Numbered from the stretch's first letter, positions 14,624 to 24,355 are shown. The stretch: DNA of 34,381 nt from an uncultured Nitratifractor sp. (GCA_947311565.1 CAMZLH010000041.1:1-34381); one strand, 5' to 3'. Translations and numbers: made by a program. The notes: generated by a model from the sequence alone, not told the origin.

Positions 14624-16729
14624 TTACGCTAATACTAGCTCAACTCTTTTATCTTTCTGAGATGCAACCATTATTTCTATTACATCACCTTCATTGATAT
14701 CTTTTTTTAGATCATTAGGTACTTTAGAGTTATGTAAAAGAGCATCATAACCATCTGGCATCTCGACAAAGAAACCAAAATCTACACATCTTTTAACAGT
14801 CCCTTTGTATACTACATTTAACTCATATTTGGTTATCTCTTTACTCTCTTTAGATATTAAATTTAATATATAATCTTTAGCACTATCTAAATTATCAACA
14901 TCACTACCACTAACTTTTACTTCACCTAAATCTCTATTTAAATCTATAGATACATTAAATTTCTCTATAATCTCTCTTATTGTAGAGCCACCCTTACCAA
15001 TAATAATAGGTATAGAAGATGAATCAATATTAAATGTTACAACTATAGGCAATGCACCACTTGGAACAATCTTCTCTTTAGCCTCTTCCATAATAGATAA
15101 AATATGTTCTAATCCTTTTAAAGCTTGATTCAGTGCTTCATTTAATATATTTAAGTTTAATCCATCTAGTTTAATATCTAACTGTAGTGCTGTAATACCA
15201 TCTTTAGTAGCAGCAACTTTAAAATCCATATCTCCATAGTGATCTTCAGCGCCCATAATATCTGTTAATATAGAGTATTTTTCACTATTTTCAACTACAA
15301 CACCCATTGCAATACCCGCTGTTAATTTCTTAACATTAACATCTGAGCAATAAAGAGATAAAGATCCACCACATACAGTTGCCATAGATGATGATCCATT
15401 ACTCTCTAGAATTTCAGATACTAACCTAATTGTCTGATTGTTATCTAAAATAACTGTAGGTTCTAGTGCTCTTTTTGCTAGGTTACCATGCCCTAACTCT
15501 CTTCTACTTGGTGCACCAATAGGTCTTGCCTCTCCTACCGAGTATGGTGGAAAGTTATAGTGAACCATTAAGTGTTCATTTTTTGCACTGCTACTTGTAA
15601 GTAATTCATACATCTGAGAATCTTTACCATCACCCAAGGTTGCTGTAACTAAAGCTTGAGTCTGACCTCTTGTAAATAGAGTAGAGCCATGAACAGATGG
15701 AAGAATATTCGTCTCAATCGTGATCTCTCTTACTTCATCTAATTCTCTATTATCTAGCCTTTTACCATCTAAAAGCATCTCTCTAACTCTGCTCTTAACT
15801 GCTTTTGAAAAAGCATCTACAACATCTAAGCTATTAAAGTCTAAACTATCACTACTCTCAATATCATCTTTAATTTCAACCAATAATCTATCTAGGGCAT
15901 CTGAACGTTCACTCTTAGCAATATGCTCTATAGCAATATTTAACTTATCATGATATTGAGACTCTATAAGAGTTAAAACCTCTCTATTTATTTCATTATA
16001 TGTTACCTTAAATATATCAGTAGATTTTAAAGGTAAAAACTCTTTTTCATAGTTAGTAGATGCTTCACTAATATCTTTAGTTACCTTAGCTAGAATAGAG
16101 ATAAATTCATCTTTTTCAAGCTCATTTACTTGATGTTCACTACTGCTACTAGAAGATATAGCCCTCATCTCAATCATTGCTATATCTTCTCCACTCCCAA
16201 CTACTAGTAAGTCTAAAGTAGATTTTTGTTGTTCAATTAAATTTAAATTATGAAGAACTTTCCCATCAATTTTACCAACCCTAACAGCGGCAATTGATTT
16301 TTTTATAGGTAAAGATGAGACTAAAACTGCAGCATTAGCAGCATTTAAAGCAGCAATTTGTAGATCTACACTGCTATCACTACTTAAAACAGTAACATTA
16401 ATTACAACACCATTAGAAAAGTCTTTAGGGAAAAGTGGTCTTAAGGCTCTATCTATTATTCTTGCCGTAAGAGTCTCAAAGTCACTTGGCTTAGACTCTC
16501 TTTTTATAAATCCACCTGGTATTTTTGTAGCAGCATAAGCTTTTTCTATATATTGCACAGTAAGTGGCAGAAAATCTTCGCCACTGCTCTGTTTATCTAA
16601 TGTTACTGTTGCTAACAGTACTGCTTTTCCCTGCCTATAAAAAACTGCGCCATCTGCTTGTCTTGCAACCTTATTAAACTCATAACTCTCTTTTAAATTA
16701 TTAATATTTAAATCTACTATTTGACTCAA
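14624..16729 (-). CDS. pnp: Polyribonucleotide nucleotidyltransferase (PNPase)
   Basis: PNPase degrades RNA 3' to 5' with phosphate and can add tails in reverse. The two RNase PH-like cores (about 1-220 and 310-540) are joined by the helical domain, followed by a KH domain near 560-610 (IPIIIGKGGSTIREII) and an S1 domain at about 630-700 (GTVKRCVDFGFFVEMPDGYDALLH). Conserved FFRRE-like and substrate-site segments such as SRRELGHGNLAKRAL are present. The 701 residues match the family. The start is TTG at 16729, chosen because AAGGA lies 6 bases upstream and the following residues (VDLNINNLKESYEF) begin the first core domain. In the related order, purD and pnp are also close neighbours in Campylobacter. 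Confidence 0.96.
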   Translation of the reverse strand: MSQIVDLNINNLKESYEFNKVARQADGAVFYRQGKAVLLATVTLDKQSSGEDFLPLTVQYIEKAYAATKIPGGFIKRESKPSDFETLTARIIDRALRPLFPKDFSNGVVINVTVLSSDSSVDLQIAALNAANAAVLVSSLPIKKSIAAVRVGKIDGKVLHNLNLIEQQKSTLDLLVVGSGEDIAMIEMRAISSSSSSEHQVNELEKDEFISILAKVTKDISEASTNYEKEFLPLKSTDIFKVTYNEINREVLTLIESQYHDKLNIAIEHIAKSERSDALDRLLVEIKDDIESSDSLDFNSLDVVDAFSKAVKSRVREMLLDGKRLDNRELDEVREITIETNILPSVHGSTLFTRGQTQALVTATLGDGKDSQMYELLTSSSAKNEHLMVHYNFPPYSVGEARPIGAPSRRELGHGNLAKRALEPTVILDNNQTIRLVSEILESNGSSSMATVCGGSLSLYCSDVNVKKLTAGIAMGVVVENSEKYSILTDIMGAEDHYGDMDFKVAATKDGITALQLDIKLDGLNLNILNEALNQALKGLEHILSIMEEAKEKIVPSGALPIVVTFNIDSSSIPIIIGKGGSTIREIIEKFNVSIDLNRDLGEVKVSGSDVDNLDSAKDYILNLISKESKEITKYELNVVYKGTVKRCVDFGFFVEMPDGYDALLHNSKVPNDLKKDINEGDVIEIMVASQKDKRVELVLA

Positions 16730-16789
16730 AATTGATCCTTAAAGTATATATAGACCTCTGCTCTAATCTTTACTGCATTAAGCATATTA

Positions 16790-16795
16790 AGATAT
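16790..16795 (-). promoter_or_regulatory. Possible -10 box of pnp
   Basis: TTTTGCTATATC on the minus strand resembles the T-rich extended -10 form. It would give a leader of about 55 bases. Confidence 0.4.
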
Positions 16796-16852
16796 AGCAA
16801 AAGTTAAAGTAGATTCTATCTAATTTATGCTTATTTGTAGGGTTAATGTAGT

Positions 16853-17119
16853 TTAAAATCTAAACTTATTATTATGATTTAAATTTGGAAGTTGTTTATT
16901 TAGTTCATCTTCATCAAAAGAGTACCTAAAACTATCAATATACTCAAGTAAAAGGTTATAGGCCCAATTTATCTGCTCCATCTTATCACTATCTCCATTA
17001 ATATCGGGATGAAATCTTTTAGCAAGATAGATATATCTTATCTTTATATCCTCTTTAGTAATAAATGGTGGTAGCTCTAGTATATCTAAAGCATTCTGAA
17101 TACTATGAACCTCCTGCAT
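16853..17119 (-). CDS. Small J-domain protein behind lptD
   Basis: This is a minimal J-domain protein of up to 89 residues: the strand NALDILELPP, helix II KEDIKIRYIYLAKRF, the HPD motif (RFHPDINGD) that stimulates DnaK, and helix III EQINWAYNLLLEYI. There is no zinc or client-binding domain. The start is uncertain. ATG at 17119 overlaps the last 17 bases of lptD but lacks a ribosome site, and TTG at 17131 is worse. A strong AGGAGG at 17110-17115 instead points to an in-frame ATT at 17099-17101. It is the last gene of the purD-RDD-lptD group. The DnaK partner and its client are unknown; the lptD linkage hints at an envelope task. Confidence 0.85.
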   Translation of the reverse strand: MQEVHSIQNALDILELPPFITKEDIKIRYIYLAKRFHPDINGDSDKMEQINWAYNLLLEYIDSFRYSFDEDELNKQLPNLNHNNKFRF

Positions 17120-19184
17120 ATGACAAACCAAATGGTAGTAGTGTAAATTGCACCTTAAAATATTTATTACTTATAGAGTCTCTATTTCCTGCTTTATTAA
17201 TAATTGGCTTAATATTTTCCCCAAAAGAGAGATCAATACTCCAACATTTTTTATCTAAAAAGCTTCCGACTTGCCAATTCCTTAAACTTTTATTTCTAAA
17301 ATCATAAGCTGCACTCGCTCTAAATCTTAAGTTTTCATCATACTTATAATATGCACTAGCTGTTAAATCTTTTGAGGTTGTCTCTAATGTTTCATAATCT
17401 TTTTTCCAGTAAAACCCTAAAGATGCACCATACTTTTTATCTTTATATTTTATCTTATTATATATTCCTGTAGTTTTATTATATTTAAATGAGTAACCAA
17501 ATTCAGAATATAGACTCCATTTTTTATAACTTAAAGTAAACTCCTGTTTTAAGTCTCTTAACTTATTCTCTTTAAAATAGTAGTGTGCATCTAAAATATA
17601 TTTAAGACTTACCCCTTTTTTTAGACTTTTCCAGTATTGATGTGTTCTAAAAGTTAATTTTGAATCAAATGGTATTTCATCTATAAAATCGCTTTTTAAT
17701 GATTGTGGTATACTTCTATACTTCATCCAATCTTCACTTATAATTGTACTTTTAGTATAAATTAAACTAAACATAGCAGTATGAATAGCACTATCATACA
17801 CCTTAGTAAGATCAGTAGCTAACTCTATTTTATGATTAGCTACAATAGAACTATACTTTTTTTGCTCAATTGGAACATTATAAAAATCATATGCAGTTGC
17901 AACGATATCTTCACTAATATTTAAATTTAAATAGTGACTAAATAGAGAGTAGTGTAGTTCTAGAGGTACTTCAAACTTAACTTTAAAAGATTTATTTCCT
18001 AAGTCTCTTGTATAATTAGTTGCTGTTAAATCAGCACTATATGATAAGTTATTATATATTAAGTTATTATGGGGTAAATGCAGATGTAAATTAGGTAGTA
18101 GATGTAGAGTATCTTTATTGTTATCACCATTTAAATATTTAAAATATCTAAAATTTACACCACTATAAAAGTAGTTATTTTTTACAAAGTAATTTAATCT
18201 TGACTCTAAAAAACTACCTGTACTAAAATGTTTAAGATAATTCCTATTTTGAAGAGATATATAGTCTCTATCACTTAAATGCACACCATTAATATAGAGA
18301 GCATTTTGATAACCTTTTTTAGAGAGTGCATCTATAAGTGTATAGTTTTTATATAATAACTCAACTCCATAGTGTTTATTGTATCTAATATTGTACTTAT
18401 CTGTATAGCTTTTTTTATCATTAAAGAAACCTGCTTTTATAGTACCGTAAGCATCTTTGGCATGAAAAAATCTATATGTTGCATATAGGCCATATCCTCT
18501 TTTTGTCCTTATCTGTGGATCTATTTCTAAATCTTGGCTTTTACTTATCGCCCAAAAATATGGTAGTTCTAAAAGCGAACCTTCATCACTCATATTTGCA
18601 TATTTTGGTCTAAGAAACCCACTTCTTCTATCTTTAGATAAAGGTAGATATAGATATGGAAAGTAAAAAATAGGAATATCTTTAATGTAAACTTTTGCAT
18701 CACTTAATTTTAACTCTTTGGTTGTAGTGTCATAAATAGCTTTATCAAAACCTATCATCCAATCAGGGTTTTCTACAACACAGCTAGATACTAAAGCATT
18801 TTTAAATTTAACAATATTCTCCTCTTTTTTAGCTTCTATACCACTAATCCAGATATCCTCTTTATCTATTTGAAAAAAATCTTTAAAGAGGATATGATCA
18901 TTGTCTAAATTTATAACAAACTCTTTTGCATTTACTCTTTTACCACTTTTACTAATTAAAGTAGCTCCACCCTTGAGTGTTAAAGTAGAGTTATTTTTAT
19001 TATAAATACCGTTATTTGCTGTAATAATATCTCCATCATACTCTATTACAACACCACCATCTATATAAAATGTATTATTCTCTTCTTTAATATTGGTAGT
19101 AAAAACTTCTACATCTTTAGACTCTATTGCTTCAACAAATGTTGAGCCAAGTAGTAGTGTCGCTAAAATTAAACTATGCTTCAC
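17103..19184 (-). CDS. lptD: LPS-assembly outer-membrane protein LptD
   Basis: LptD is the barrel that inserts lipopolysaccharide into the outer leaflet, with LptE and the LptA bridge. A signal peptide (1-19) is followed by an OstA/LptA-like beta-jellyroll (about 25-140: VEVFTTNIKEENNTFYIDGG, IITANNGIYNKNN), then the barrel domain with PLYLPLSKDRRSGFLRP-type sequence near 175-195 and many amphipathic strands. The length of 693 residues is normal for this phylum. Only two cysteines exist, C135 and C647, which could form one interdomain disulfide. The start is GTG at 19184 with AAGGAG upstream. It encodes the AGGAGG used by the next gene within its last codons. Confidence 0.93.
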   Translation of the reverse strand: MKHSLILATLLLGSTFVEAIESKDVEVFTTNIKEENNTFYIDGGVVIEYDGDIITANNGIYNKNNSTLTLKGGATLISKSGKRVNAKEFVINLDNDHILFKDFFQIDKEDIWISGIEAKKEENIVKFKNALVSSCVVENPDWMIGFDKAIYDTTTKELKLSDAKVYIKDIPIFYFPYLYLPLSKDRRSGFLRPKYANMSDEGSLLELPYFWAISKSQDLEIDPQIRTKRGYGLYATYRFFHAKDAYGTIKAGFFNDKKSYTDKYNIRYNKHYGVELLYKNYTLIDALSKKGYQNALYINGVHLSDRDYISLQNRNYLKHFSTGSFLESRLNYFVKNNYFYSGVNFRYFKYLNGDNNKDTLHLLPNLHLHLPHNNLIYNNLSYSADLTATNYTRDLGNKSFKVKFEVPLELHYSLFSHYLNLNISEDIVATAYDFYNVPIEQKKYSSIVANHKIELATDLTKVYDSAIHTAMFSLIYTKSTIISEDWMKYRSIPQSLKSDFIDEIPFDSKLTFRTHQYWKSLKKGVSLKYILDAHYYFKENKLRDLKQEFTLSYKKWSLYSEFGYSFKYNKTTGIYNKIKYKDKKYGASLGFYWKKDYETLETTSKDLTASAYYKYDENLRFRASAAYDFRNKSLRNWQVGSFLDKKCWSIDLSFGENIKPIINKAGNRDSISNKYFKVQFTLLPFGLSYAGGS

Positions 19185-19225
19185 TTTGATTCTCCTTTTT
19201 ACTAAGTGTAAATTAGTGATACACC

Positions 19226-19239
19226 TTATCTTAAGATAA
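19226..19239. repeat. 14-bp palindrome in the lptD leader
   Basis: TTATCTTAAGATAA is a perfect palindrome. Next to it an imperfect stem (AAG-G-TGTA with TACACTT, 19203-19226) lies just before the lptD ribosome site. Either could affect lptD expression; this is a structural observation only. Confidence 0.5.
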
Positions 19240-19277
19240 TTTTAAAATAACTTCTTTCGCAATAGTCGATTTTATAT

Positions 19278-19283
19278 ATTATA
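19278..19283 (-). promoter_or_regulatory. -10 box of lptD
   Basis: GATATAAT on the minus strand in the 115-base gap between the RDD gene and lptD. It gives lptD its own promoter besides read-through from purD, with a leader of about 85 bases. Confidence 0.5.
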
Positions 19284-19299
19284 TCTTGAAGAGCTTATT

Positions 19300-19719
19300 T
19301 TATGCATCTATAACTACACATTTTGCTATTTTATCATGTAGAGTTTGTCTTCTTTTGTCTATAAATGCGAAAAGAAAAGTAAAGTAAAAGAGGCTCTCAC
19401 CCAATACTCTAACTAATGCTCTAATTAATGCACTACTCCAACTTAAATTTTCTCCACTCTCTTCATTTATAGCTCTTATTTTCATAAAATATTTACCAAT
19501 AGTGGCACCACTATATGCAATAAAAAAAGTATGGTATATAACTTTTAGTAAAAGAAGCACCCAACTATTTTCTAAAATAAAAGATACCATACTCTCTTGC
19601 GAATTTAATTCTACTATATTATTATAATATATAATAATAAACAAAAAAGAGACTAATAGATCATCTATAGTAAATGATATAGCTCTTTTTGTAATAGTAG
19701 CATATTCTCTACTATACAC
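19300..19719 (-). CDS. RDD-family membrane protein
   Basis: The family is named after conserved Arg and Asp residues, seen here as TKRAISFTIDDLL in the first helix. Of 139 residues, three hydrophobic segments (about 18-36, 50-75 and 112-130) span the inner membrane, and SGATIGKYFMKIRAIN is the typical second-helix motif. Function is generally unknown; some relatives are linked to salt tolerance or cation transport. The start is 9 bases beyond the purD stop, so it belongs to that operon, upstream of lptD. Confidence 0.88.
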   Translation of the reverse strand: MYSREYATITKRAISFTIDDLLVSFLFIIIYYNNIVELNSQESMVSFILENSWVLLLLKVIYHTFFIAYSGATIGKYFMKIRAINEESGENLSWSSALIRALVRVLGESLFYFTFLFAFIDKRRQTLHDKIAKCVVIDA

Positions 19720-19728
19720 AAAACTCCT

Positions 19729-21003
19729 TTAATCTTTTAGTGCCTGATAAGCAATATCCATTCTACACTTTTTACCGATAAAGTGTATCTGTCCAGTTAG
19801 CATATAGGCTCTATCTCTAGCCTCTTTTATACTATCACCTAAGCCAACACAAACAAGAACTCTGCCACCAGTTGCTAGTAGAACACCATCTGAATCACGA
19901 CTGACACCTGCATATGCAATGTATGAGTTCTCTTGTAGATCTTCATGATGAATCTCATCAATTATAATCTCAGCTGGTTCACTACTACTATATGGATAGT
20001 TTTTACTAGCAATTACAACTCCAACTGCATATTTATTACTAAATTTAATATTTAAATTTTTTAAATCACCCGTAGCTGCTTTAAAGAAAAGATCACTAAC
20101 AGGTGACTCTATTAATGCCATCAACTCTTCACACTCTGGATCACCAAATCTTACATTATACTCTAAAATTATTGGTTCACCATTTACCACCATTACCCCA
20201 ATAAACAATACACCAGTAAATGGCATTCCGTCACTATCTAAACCTTTAAGTGTTGGCTTAATTACTCTATCTTCAATCTTTGAATACAACTGCTCATCTA
20301 CAAGAGGTGTAGGTGCATAAGCACCCATACCACCAGTATTTGGACCCTCATCACCATCTAGTAATCTTTTATGATCTTGTGCTGCTGGTAACACTACATA
20401 ATCTTTGCCGTCACAAATAGCAAAAACAGACAACTCATAGCCATCTAAGAACTCCTCTACTATCACCTGTTTTCCAGCCTCACCAAAACTCTTACCACTT
20501 AGCATATCACTAACTGTCTCAATAGCCTCTTCTTTACTCTTTGCAATAATAACACCTTTACCTGCACAGAGTCCATCAGCTTTAACAACAATAGGTTCAT
20601 TAAGGGAGTTAATAAACTTTGTTGCTTCATCTAAAGAGTTTGTCTCAATATACTTAGCTGTTGGTACACCATACTTTTTAAGTGCATTCTTCATAAATAC
20701 TTTAGATCCTTCAAGCTGTGCAGCAGCTTTGCTTGGACCAAAAATAGTAAGATCATGCTCTTTAAAAATATCTACAATACCACCAACAAGTGGATCCTCA
20801 GGACCAACAATAGTTAAATCAATACTATTTTCTTTAGCAAATGTAGCTAACTCTTCATAATCTTTAATAGCAATATTCTCACCCAAGTCACTAGTTGCTC
20901 CATTACCAGGAGCAAAATATATCTTATCAACACTCTCATCAGACTTCAATGCATACCCAATAGAGTACTCTCTACCGCCACTTCCGATAACTAAAATATC
21001 CAT
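19729..21003 (-). CDS. purD: Phosphoribosylamine--glycine ligase
   Basis: PurD makes glycinamide ribonucleotide from phosphoribosylamine, glycine and ATP in purine synthesis. The N-domain [13 protein letters not shown] (7-19), the ATP-grasp core ([30 protein letters not shown]) and the metal/ATP residues in GVLFIGVMV and [15 protein letters not shown] are intact. The length of 424 residues is standard. It starts the minus-strand group purD-RDD-lptD-J protein; TATAAT is at 21032-21037. Confidence 0.97.
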   Translation of the reverse strand: MDILVIGSGGREYSIGYALKSDESVDKIYFAPGNGATSDLGENIAIKDYEELATFAKENSIDLTIVGPEDPLVGGIVDIFKEHDLTIFGPSKAAAQLEGSKVFMKNALKKYGVPTAKYIETNSLDEATKFINSLNEPIVVKADGLCAGKGVIIAKSKEEAIETVSDMLSGKSFGEAGKQVIVEEFLDGYELSVFAICDGKDYVVLPAAQDHKRLLDGDEGPNTGGMGAYAPTPLVDEQLYSKIEDRVIKPTLKGLDSDGMPFTGVLFIGVMVVNGEPIILEYNVRFGDPECEELMALIESPVSDLFFKAATGDLKNLNIKFSNKYAVGVVIASKNYPYSSSEPAEIIIDEIHHEDLQENSYIAYAGVSRDSDGVLLATGGRVLVCVGLGDSIKEARDRAYMLTGQIHFIGKKCRMDIAYQALKD

Positions 21004-21031
21004 TACAACTCCATACTATTAAATTAGAGTA

Positions 21032-21037
21032 ATTATA
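21032..21037 (-). promoter_or_regulatory. -10 box of purD
   Basis: TTTTTGGTATAAT on the minus strand, with the hexamer 29 bases before the purD ATG. The rest of the gap up to 21171 (about 130 bases) shows no gene. Confidence 0.65.
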
Positions 21038-21171
21038 CCAAAAATAGATAAGTCATAACTAAATCAAATATTGTAAAGTAAAAGTCGATAGTACAATATA
21101 ATAGCTATATTTAGAAGAGGCAAGGCTTATTATATTTGTAAAGAATTTTAAGATTAATTAGAACTAGAATT

Positions 21172-21321
21172 TTAAGATATATCTTTTTTATCTTTATCAA
21201 CTAAATCTAATCTCTCTCCATTATCATTAAATTTTCTTTGAAAGTTTCTTAAAACTATAATAAAAGTCATATAAGCAAAAAGAACAATAACAAAAATATA
21301 TAGATAATCAAAAAAGCTCAT
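21172..21321 (-). CDS. 49-residue single-span membrane protein
   Basis: This small gene is below the usual calling limit. It starts with ATG at 21319-21321, three bases past the trmL stop, with CAGGAG inside the end of trmL, and ends with TAA at 21172. The protein begins MSFFDYLYIF, has one hydrophobic span of about 20 residues (VIVLFAYMTFIIVL), then a basic RNFQRK and a charged tail ending DKDKKDIS. The layout suggests an inner-membrane protein with the tail in the cytoplasm. It is the last gene of leuD-leuB-purU-trmL. I recognise no family. Confidence 0.7.
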   Translation of the reverse strand: MSFFDYLYIFVIVLFAYMTFIIVLRNFQRKFNDNGERLDLVDKDKKDIS

Positions 21322-21324
21322 ATA

Positions 21325-21813
21325 TTACTCCTGAAATGGTATTAATATCTTATCAAAATCTATACTATCATAATTTTGTCTCAATGCTTCATATGTTACT
21401 ATACCTGTACTTGTAGCTAAGTTTAAGCTTCTACCTTTAGTTCCCATAGGTATAGTTATGCATCTATCTAAATTCTCTTTTAAGAGCCACTCTGGTACTC
21501 CTTTAGTCTCTGATCCAAAAACTATATAATCTCCAACTTTAAAATCACTATTCCAATATAGATTATTAGTTTTAGTTGTTGCAAAGTGCATCTTCTCGAT
21601 AGGGTTATTTAATAAAAATTCATCTAAGCTTTTCCAAATTTTTAAATCTAATTCACTCCAGTAATCAAGTCCAGCTCTTTTTACAGAGCCTTCACTAATA
21701 TCAAATCCTAATGGCTCTATCAGGTGTAATGTTGCATCCAAATTTACACACATTCTACCAATACTACCAGTATTTGGTGGAATTTGTGGCTCTACTAAAA
21801 CTATATTAAACAT
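21325..21813 (-). CDS. trmL: tRNA (cytidine(34)-2'-O)-methyltransferase TrmL
   Basis: TrmL is a SPOUT enzyme that methylates the wobble ribose of tRNA-Leu isoacceptors. The three knot motifs are clear: EPQIPPNTGSIGRMC at 8-22, VFGSETKGVP near 97-106 and IPMGTKGRSLNLATST near 120-135. A length of 162 residues is normal. The start overlaps the purU stop by one base. The window also encodes a tRNA-Leu, but its GAG anticodon is not one of the known E. coli TrmL substrates (CAA, UAA), so no direct link is claimed. Confidence 0.94.
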   Translation of the reverse strand: MFNIVLVEPQIPPNTGSIGRMCVNLDATLHLIEPLGFDISEGSVKRAGLDYWSELDLKIWKSLDEFLLNNPIEKMHFATTKTNNLYWNSDFKVGDYIVFGSETKGVPEWLLKENLDRCITIPMGTKGRSLNLATSTGIVTYEALRQNYDSIDFDKILIPFQE

Positions 21814-22649
21814 TAAAATACTACCGTCTTATTTCTATATACAAAAACTCTATCTTCTAATACTAATTTTAAAGCACGAGATAAAACAATTTTTTCTACA
21901 TCTCTACCTGCTTGTTGCATATCTCTCCATGTAAACCTATGGTTTACTGAAACTACATCTTGAGCAATAATTGGTCCTTCATCTAAATCATTAGTTACAA
22001 AATGAGCAGTTGCACCTATTATCTTTACACCTCTCTCGTAAGCTTGCTTATAAGGATTTGCACCAATAAATGCAGGTAAAAATGAGTGATGAATATTAAT
22101 AATTTTTCCATCATTTTTTGAGATAAAATTTGGGGTTAAAATTCTCATATATTTTGCTAAAACTATATAGTCAAAACTATATTTATATATCTCTTGTAAA
22201 ACTAGATTTTCATGCTCTTCTCTACTTAAGTTATCTGCAGATATATATATAAATGGTATATTAAACTGCTCCACTAAAGGTTTTAAATTATCTCTATTAG
22301 CAACTACTGCTAAAATATTTGCATCTAATTCACCTGCTTGGTGTCTAATTAAAATATCACCTAAAGCATGAGACTCTTTTGTAGCCATTAATATAATATT
22401 TTTTTTAGATGGTGGAAGAACTTTTACATCTACATCACTACCTAATATCTCTTTTAGAGACTCTTCTAATATTTGTGGATTAAAATTACCAGTTACTACA
22501 CTTCTCATAAAAAAGTGCATATCCTCTTTCTCAACAAACTCTTGGTTACTATCTATATTTAAATTAAGCTCATAAAAGAGTTTAGAGACTTTATAGACAA
22601 GTCCCTTGCTATCTTTACAATCAATTAAGACTCTAGCCCTATTTTGCAT
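21813..22649 (-). CDS. purU: Formyltetrahydrofolate deformylase
   Basis: PurU hydrolyses 10-formyl-tetrahydrofolate to formate and tetrahydrofolate, supplying formate for purine synthesis and balancing one-carbon pools. An N-terminal ACT domain (1-80, RVLIDCKDSKGLVYKVSKLF) regulates activity. The formyltransferase-fold core follows, with NIHHSFLPAF (catalytic His) and ATAHFVTNDLDEGPII (catalytic Asp). The length of 278 residues is typical. It starts three bases after the leuB stop and overlaps trmL by one base. Confidence 0.96.
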   Translation of the reverse strand: MQNRARVLIDCKDSKGLVYKVSKLFYELNLNIDSNQEFVEKEDMHFFMRSVVTGNFNPQILEESLKEILGSDVDVKVLPPSKKNIILMATKESHALGDILIRHQAGELDANILAVVANRDNLKPLVEQFNIPFIYISADNLSREEHENLVLQEIYKYSFDYIVLAKYMRILTPNFISKNDGKIINIHHSFLPAFIGANPYKQAYERGVKIIGATAHFVTNDLDEGPIIAQDVVSVNHRFTWRDMQQAGRDVEKIVLSRALKLVLEDRVFVYRNKTVVF

Positions 22650-22652
22650 CTA

Positions 22653-23726
22653 TTAGCTCTTTGAGATACTATTTGCGATAATACTACCCATCTCACTGCA
22701 AGATACAATCTCTTTTGCATCAAAAGCACCTATATCCCCTGTTCTATAGCCATCTGCTAGTACCCTTTTAATCGCATTCTCTATTGCATCTGCAGCCTCT
22801 AACTCTCCAAAAGCATACTTAAGCATCATAGCAGCACTAGATATTGTAGCAATTGGGTTTGCAATCCCTTGTCCTGCAATATCTGGTGCACTCCCATGAA
22901 TTGGCTCATAAAGCCCTACTTTACTACCTGTACTAGCACTTGGTAGTAAGCCAATAGAGCCAGTTAACATACTAGCAGCATCAGATAATATATCACCAAA
23001 AATATTACCTGTTACTATTACATCAAACTGCTTTGGCTCTTTAATTAGCTGCATTGCAGCATTATCTACGTACAAATGTGTAAGCTCTACTTCTGGATAA
23101 TCTTCTGCAATCTCTTCCATAACCTCACGCCAAAGTTGACTTACCTCTAGTACATTTGCTTTCTCGACAGAGCATACTCTTTTATCTCTTTTCATTGCTA
23201 TATCAAAAGCCACTTTACCTATTCTTACTATCTCTTCTCTTGTGTAAACCATTGTATTATAAGCTACATCTTTGCTATACTCTCTTGGCTCACCAAAATA
23301 AATGCCACCAGTAAGCTCTCTTACAACCATAATATCAACACCTTGTACAATATTTGGTTTAAGAGTAGAAGCATTTATTAATTCGTCATAAACAGTAGCT
23401 GGGCGCAAGTTTGCAAAAGTTCCCATCTCTTTTCTTAATCCTAAAAGTCCACTTTCGGGTCTTAAATGACGATCTAAATTGTCCCATTTTGGTCCACCAA
23501 TTGCACCAAACAAAACAGCATCTACTCTTTTTACACCAGAAATTGTCTCAGCTGGTAGAGGTACACCTGTTGCATCAATTGCAGAACCACCTAATAAAAA
23601 CTCTTCATAGTTTAAATCAAAACCAAATTTAGATGCAGTTGCATCTAAAATATTAATAGCTTCATCTATTATCTCTGGTCCAATACCATCACCCTTAATA
23701 ACACCAATTTTATAAACTTTACCCAT
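22653..23726 (-). CDS. leuB: 3-isopropylmalate dehydrogenase
   Basis: LeuB oxidatively decarboxylates 3-isopropylmalate using NAD in leucine synthesis. Key segments are KGDGIGPE at 11-18, the substrate-binding arginines in [36 protein letters not shown], the metal-binding aspartates in the [14 protein letters not shown] region, and the NAD loop [15 protein letters not shown]. The length of 357 residues matches the family. leuD lies 11 bases upstream; leuA and leuC are not in the window. Confidence 0.97.
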   Translation of the reverse strand: MGKVYKIGVIKGDGIGPEIIDEAINILDATASKFGFDLNYEEFLLGGSAIDATGVPLPAETISGVKRVDAVLFGAIGGPKWDNLDRHLRPESGLLGLRKEMGTFANLRPATVYDELINASTLKPNIVQGVDIMVVRELTGGIYFGEPREYSKDVAYNTMVYTREEIVRIGKVAFDIAMKRDKRVCSVEKANVLEVSQLWREVMEEIAEDYPEVELTHLYVDNAAMQLIKEPKQFDVIVTGNIFGDILSDAASMLTGSIGLLPSASTGSKVGLYEPIHGSAPDIAGQGIANPIATISSAAMMLKYAFGELEAADAIENAIKRVLADGYRTGDIGAFDAKEIVSCSEMGSIIANSISKS

Positions 23727-23737
23727 TTTCTATATCC

Positions 23738-24226
23738 TTAAACTTTAGCTATCTCTTTTTTTGCAAACTCAATTAGTCCACCACTATCTACTAGTTCTTG
23801 CATAAACTCTGGAATTGGAGTAAATTTATAACTCTTACCAGTAGTTTCATCTACTATCTCACCACTATCCATATCAACTTTAATAGTATCGCCTTCACTA
23901 ATTTCAGATACTTGCTCTAGTTCAAATATAGGAAGTCCCATATTAAAAGCATTTCTATAAAAAATTCTAGCAAACGATGGTGCAATAACTGCCGCAATAC
24001 CTGCCTCTTTTAAAGCAATTGGTGCATGTTCACGACTACTACCACAACCAAAATTATCATCTGCAACTATTATATCTCCAGCTTTCATCTTCTCATAAAA
24101 TTTTGGGTCAGCATCTTCCATAATATGCTTTGCTAACTCTTTAGGATCACTTGTATTTAAGTATCTTGCTGCAATGATAATATCAGTATCGACATTTTTT
24201 CCAAATTTCCAAACTTTGCCTCTCAC
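23738..24226 (-). CDS. leuD: 3-isopropylmalate dehydratase small subunit
   Basis: LeuD is the swivel subunit of isopropylmalate isomerase and works with the iron-sulfur subunit Leu[14 protein letters not shown] at 11-23 and [14 protein letters not shown] carry the substrate-binding residues. At 162 residues it is the short (archaeal/thermophile-like) LeuD form common in this phylum. The start is GTG, with AAGGATG upstream and TATAAT at 24257-24262 (minus). It opens the leuD-leuB-purU-trmL-small protein operon. The partner leuC must be elsewhere. Confidence 0.95.
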   Translation of the reverse strand: MRGKVWKFGKNVDTDIIIAARYLNTSDPKELAKHIMEDADPKFYEKMKAGDIIVADDNFGCGSSREHAPIALKEAGIAAVIAPSFARIFYRNAFNMGLPIFELEQVSEISEGDTIKVDMDSGEIVDETTGKSYKFTPIPEFMQELVDSGGLIEFAKKEIAKV

Positions 24227-24256
24227 AAAACATCCTTACTATTTTACTTTTCCGTG

Positions 24257-24262
24257 ATTATA
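24257..24262 (-). promoter_or_regulatory. -10 box of the leuD operon
   Basis: TTGGGTATAAT on the minus strand, 30 bases before the leuD GTG. It lies in the 186-base gap shared with the divergent rpoD. No leucine-rich leader peptide or T-box was seen. Confidence 0.6.
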
Positions 24263-24355
24263 CCCAATTTTTTAAATTTATACTATATTTTGTAGAAATT
24301 ATAAAAAAATTATAAAAAAAATTATAAAAGTGCAACTAAATAGAAATTTTTTCGG

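Noticed and set aside
24263-24355. Leader peptide attenuator for the leuD operon
   Set aside because: No short frame with clustered leucine codons and no paired terminator/antiterminator was seen.
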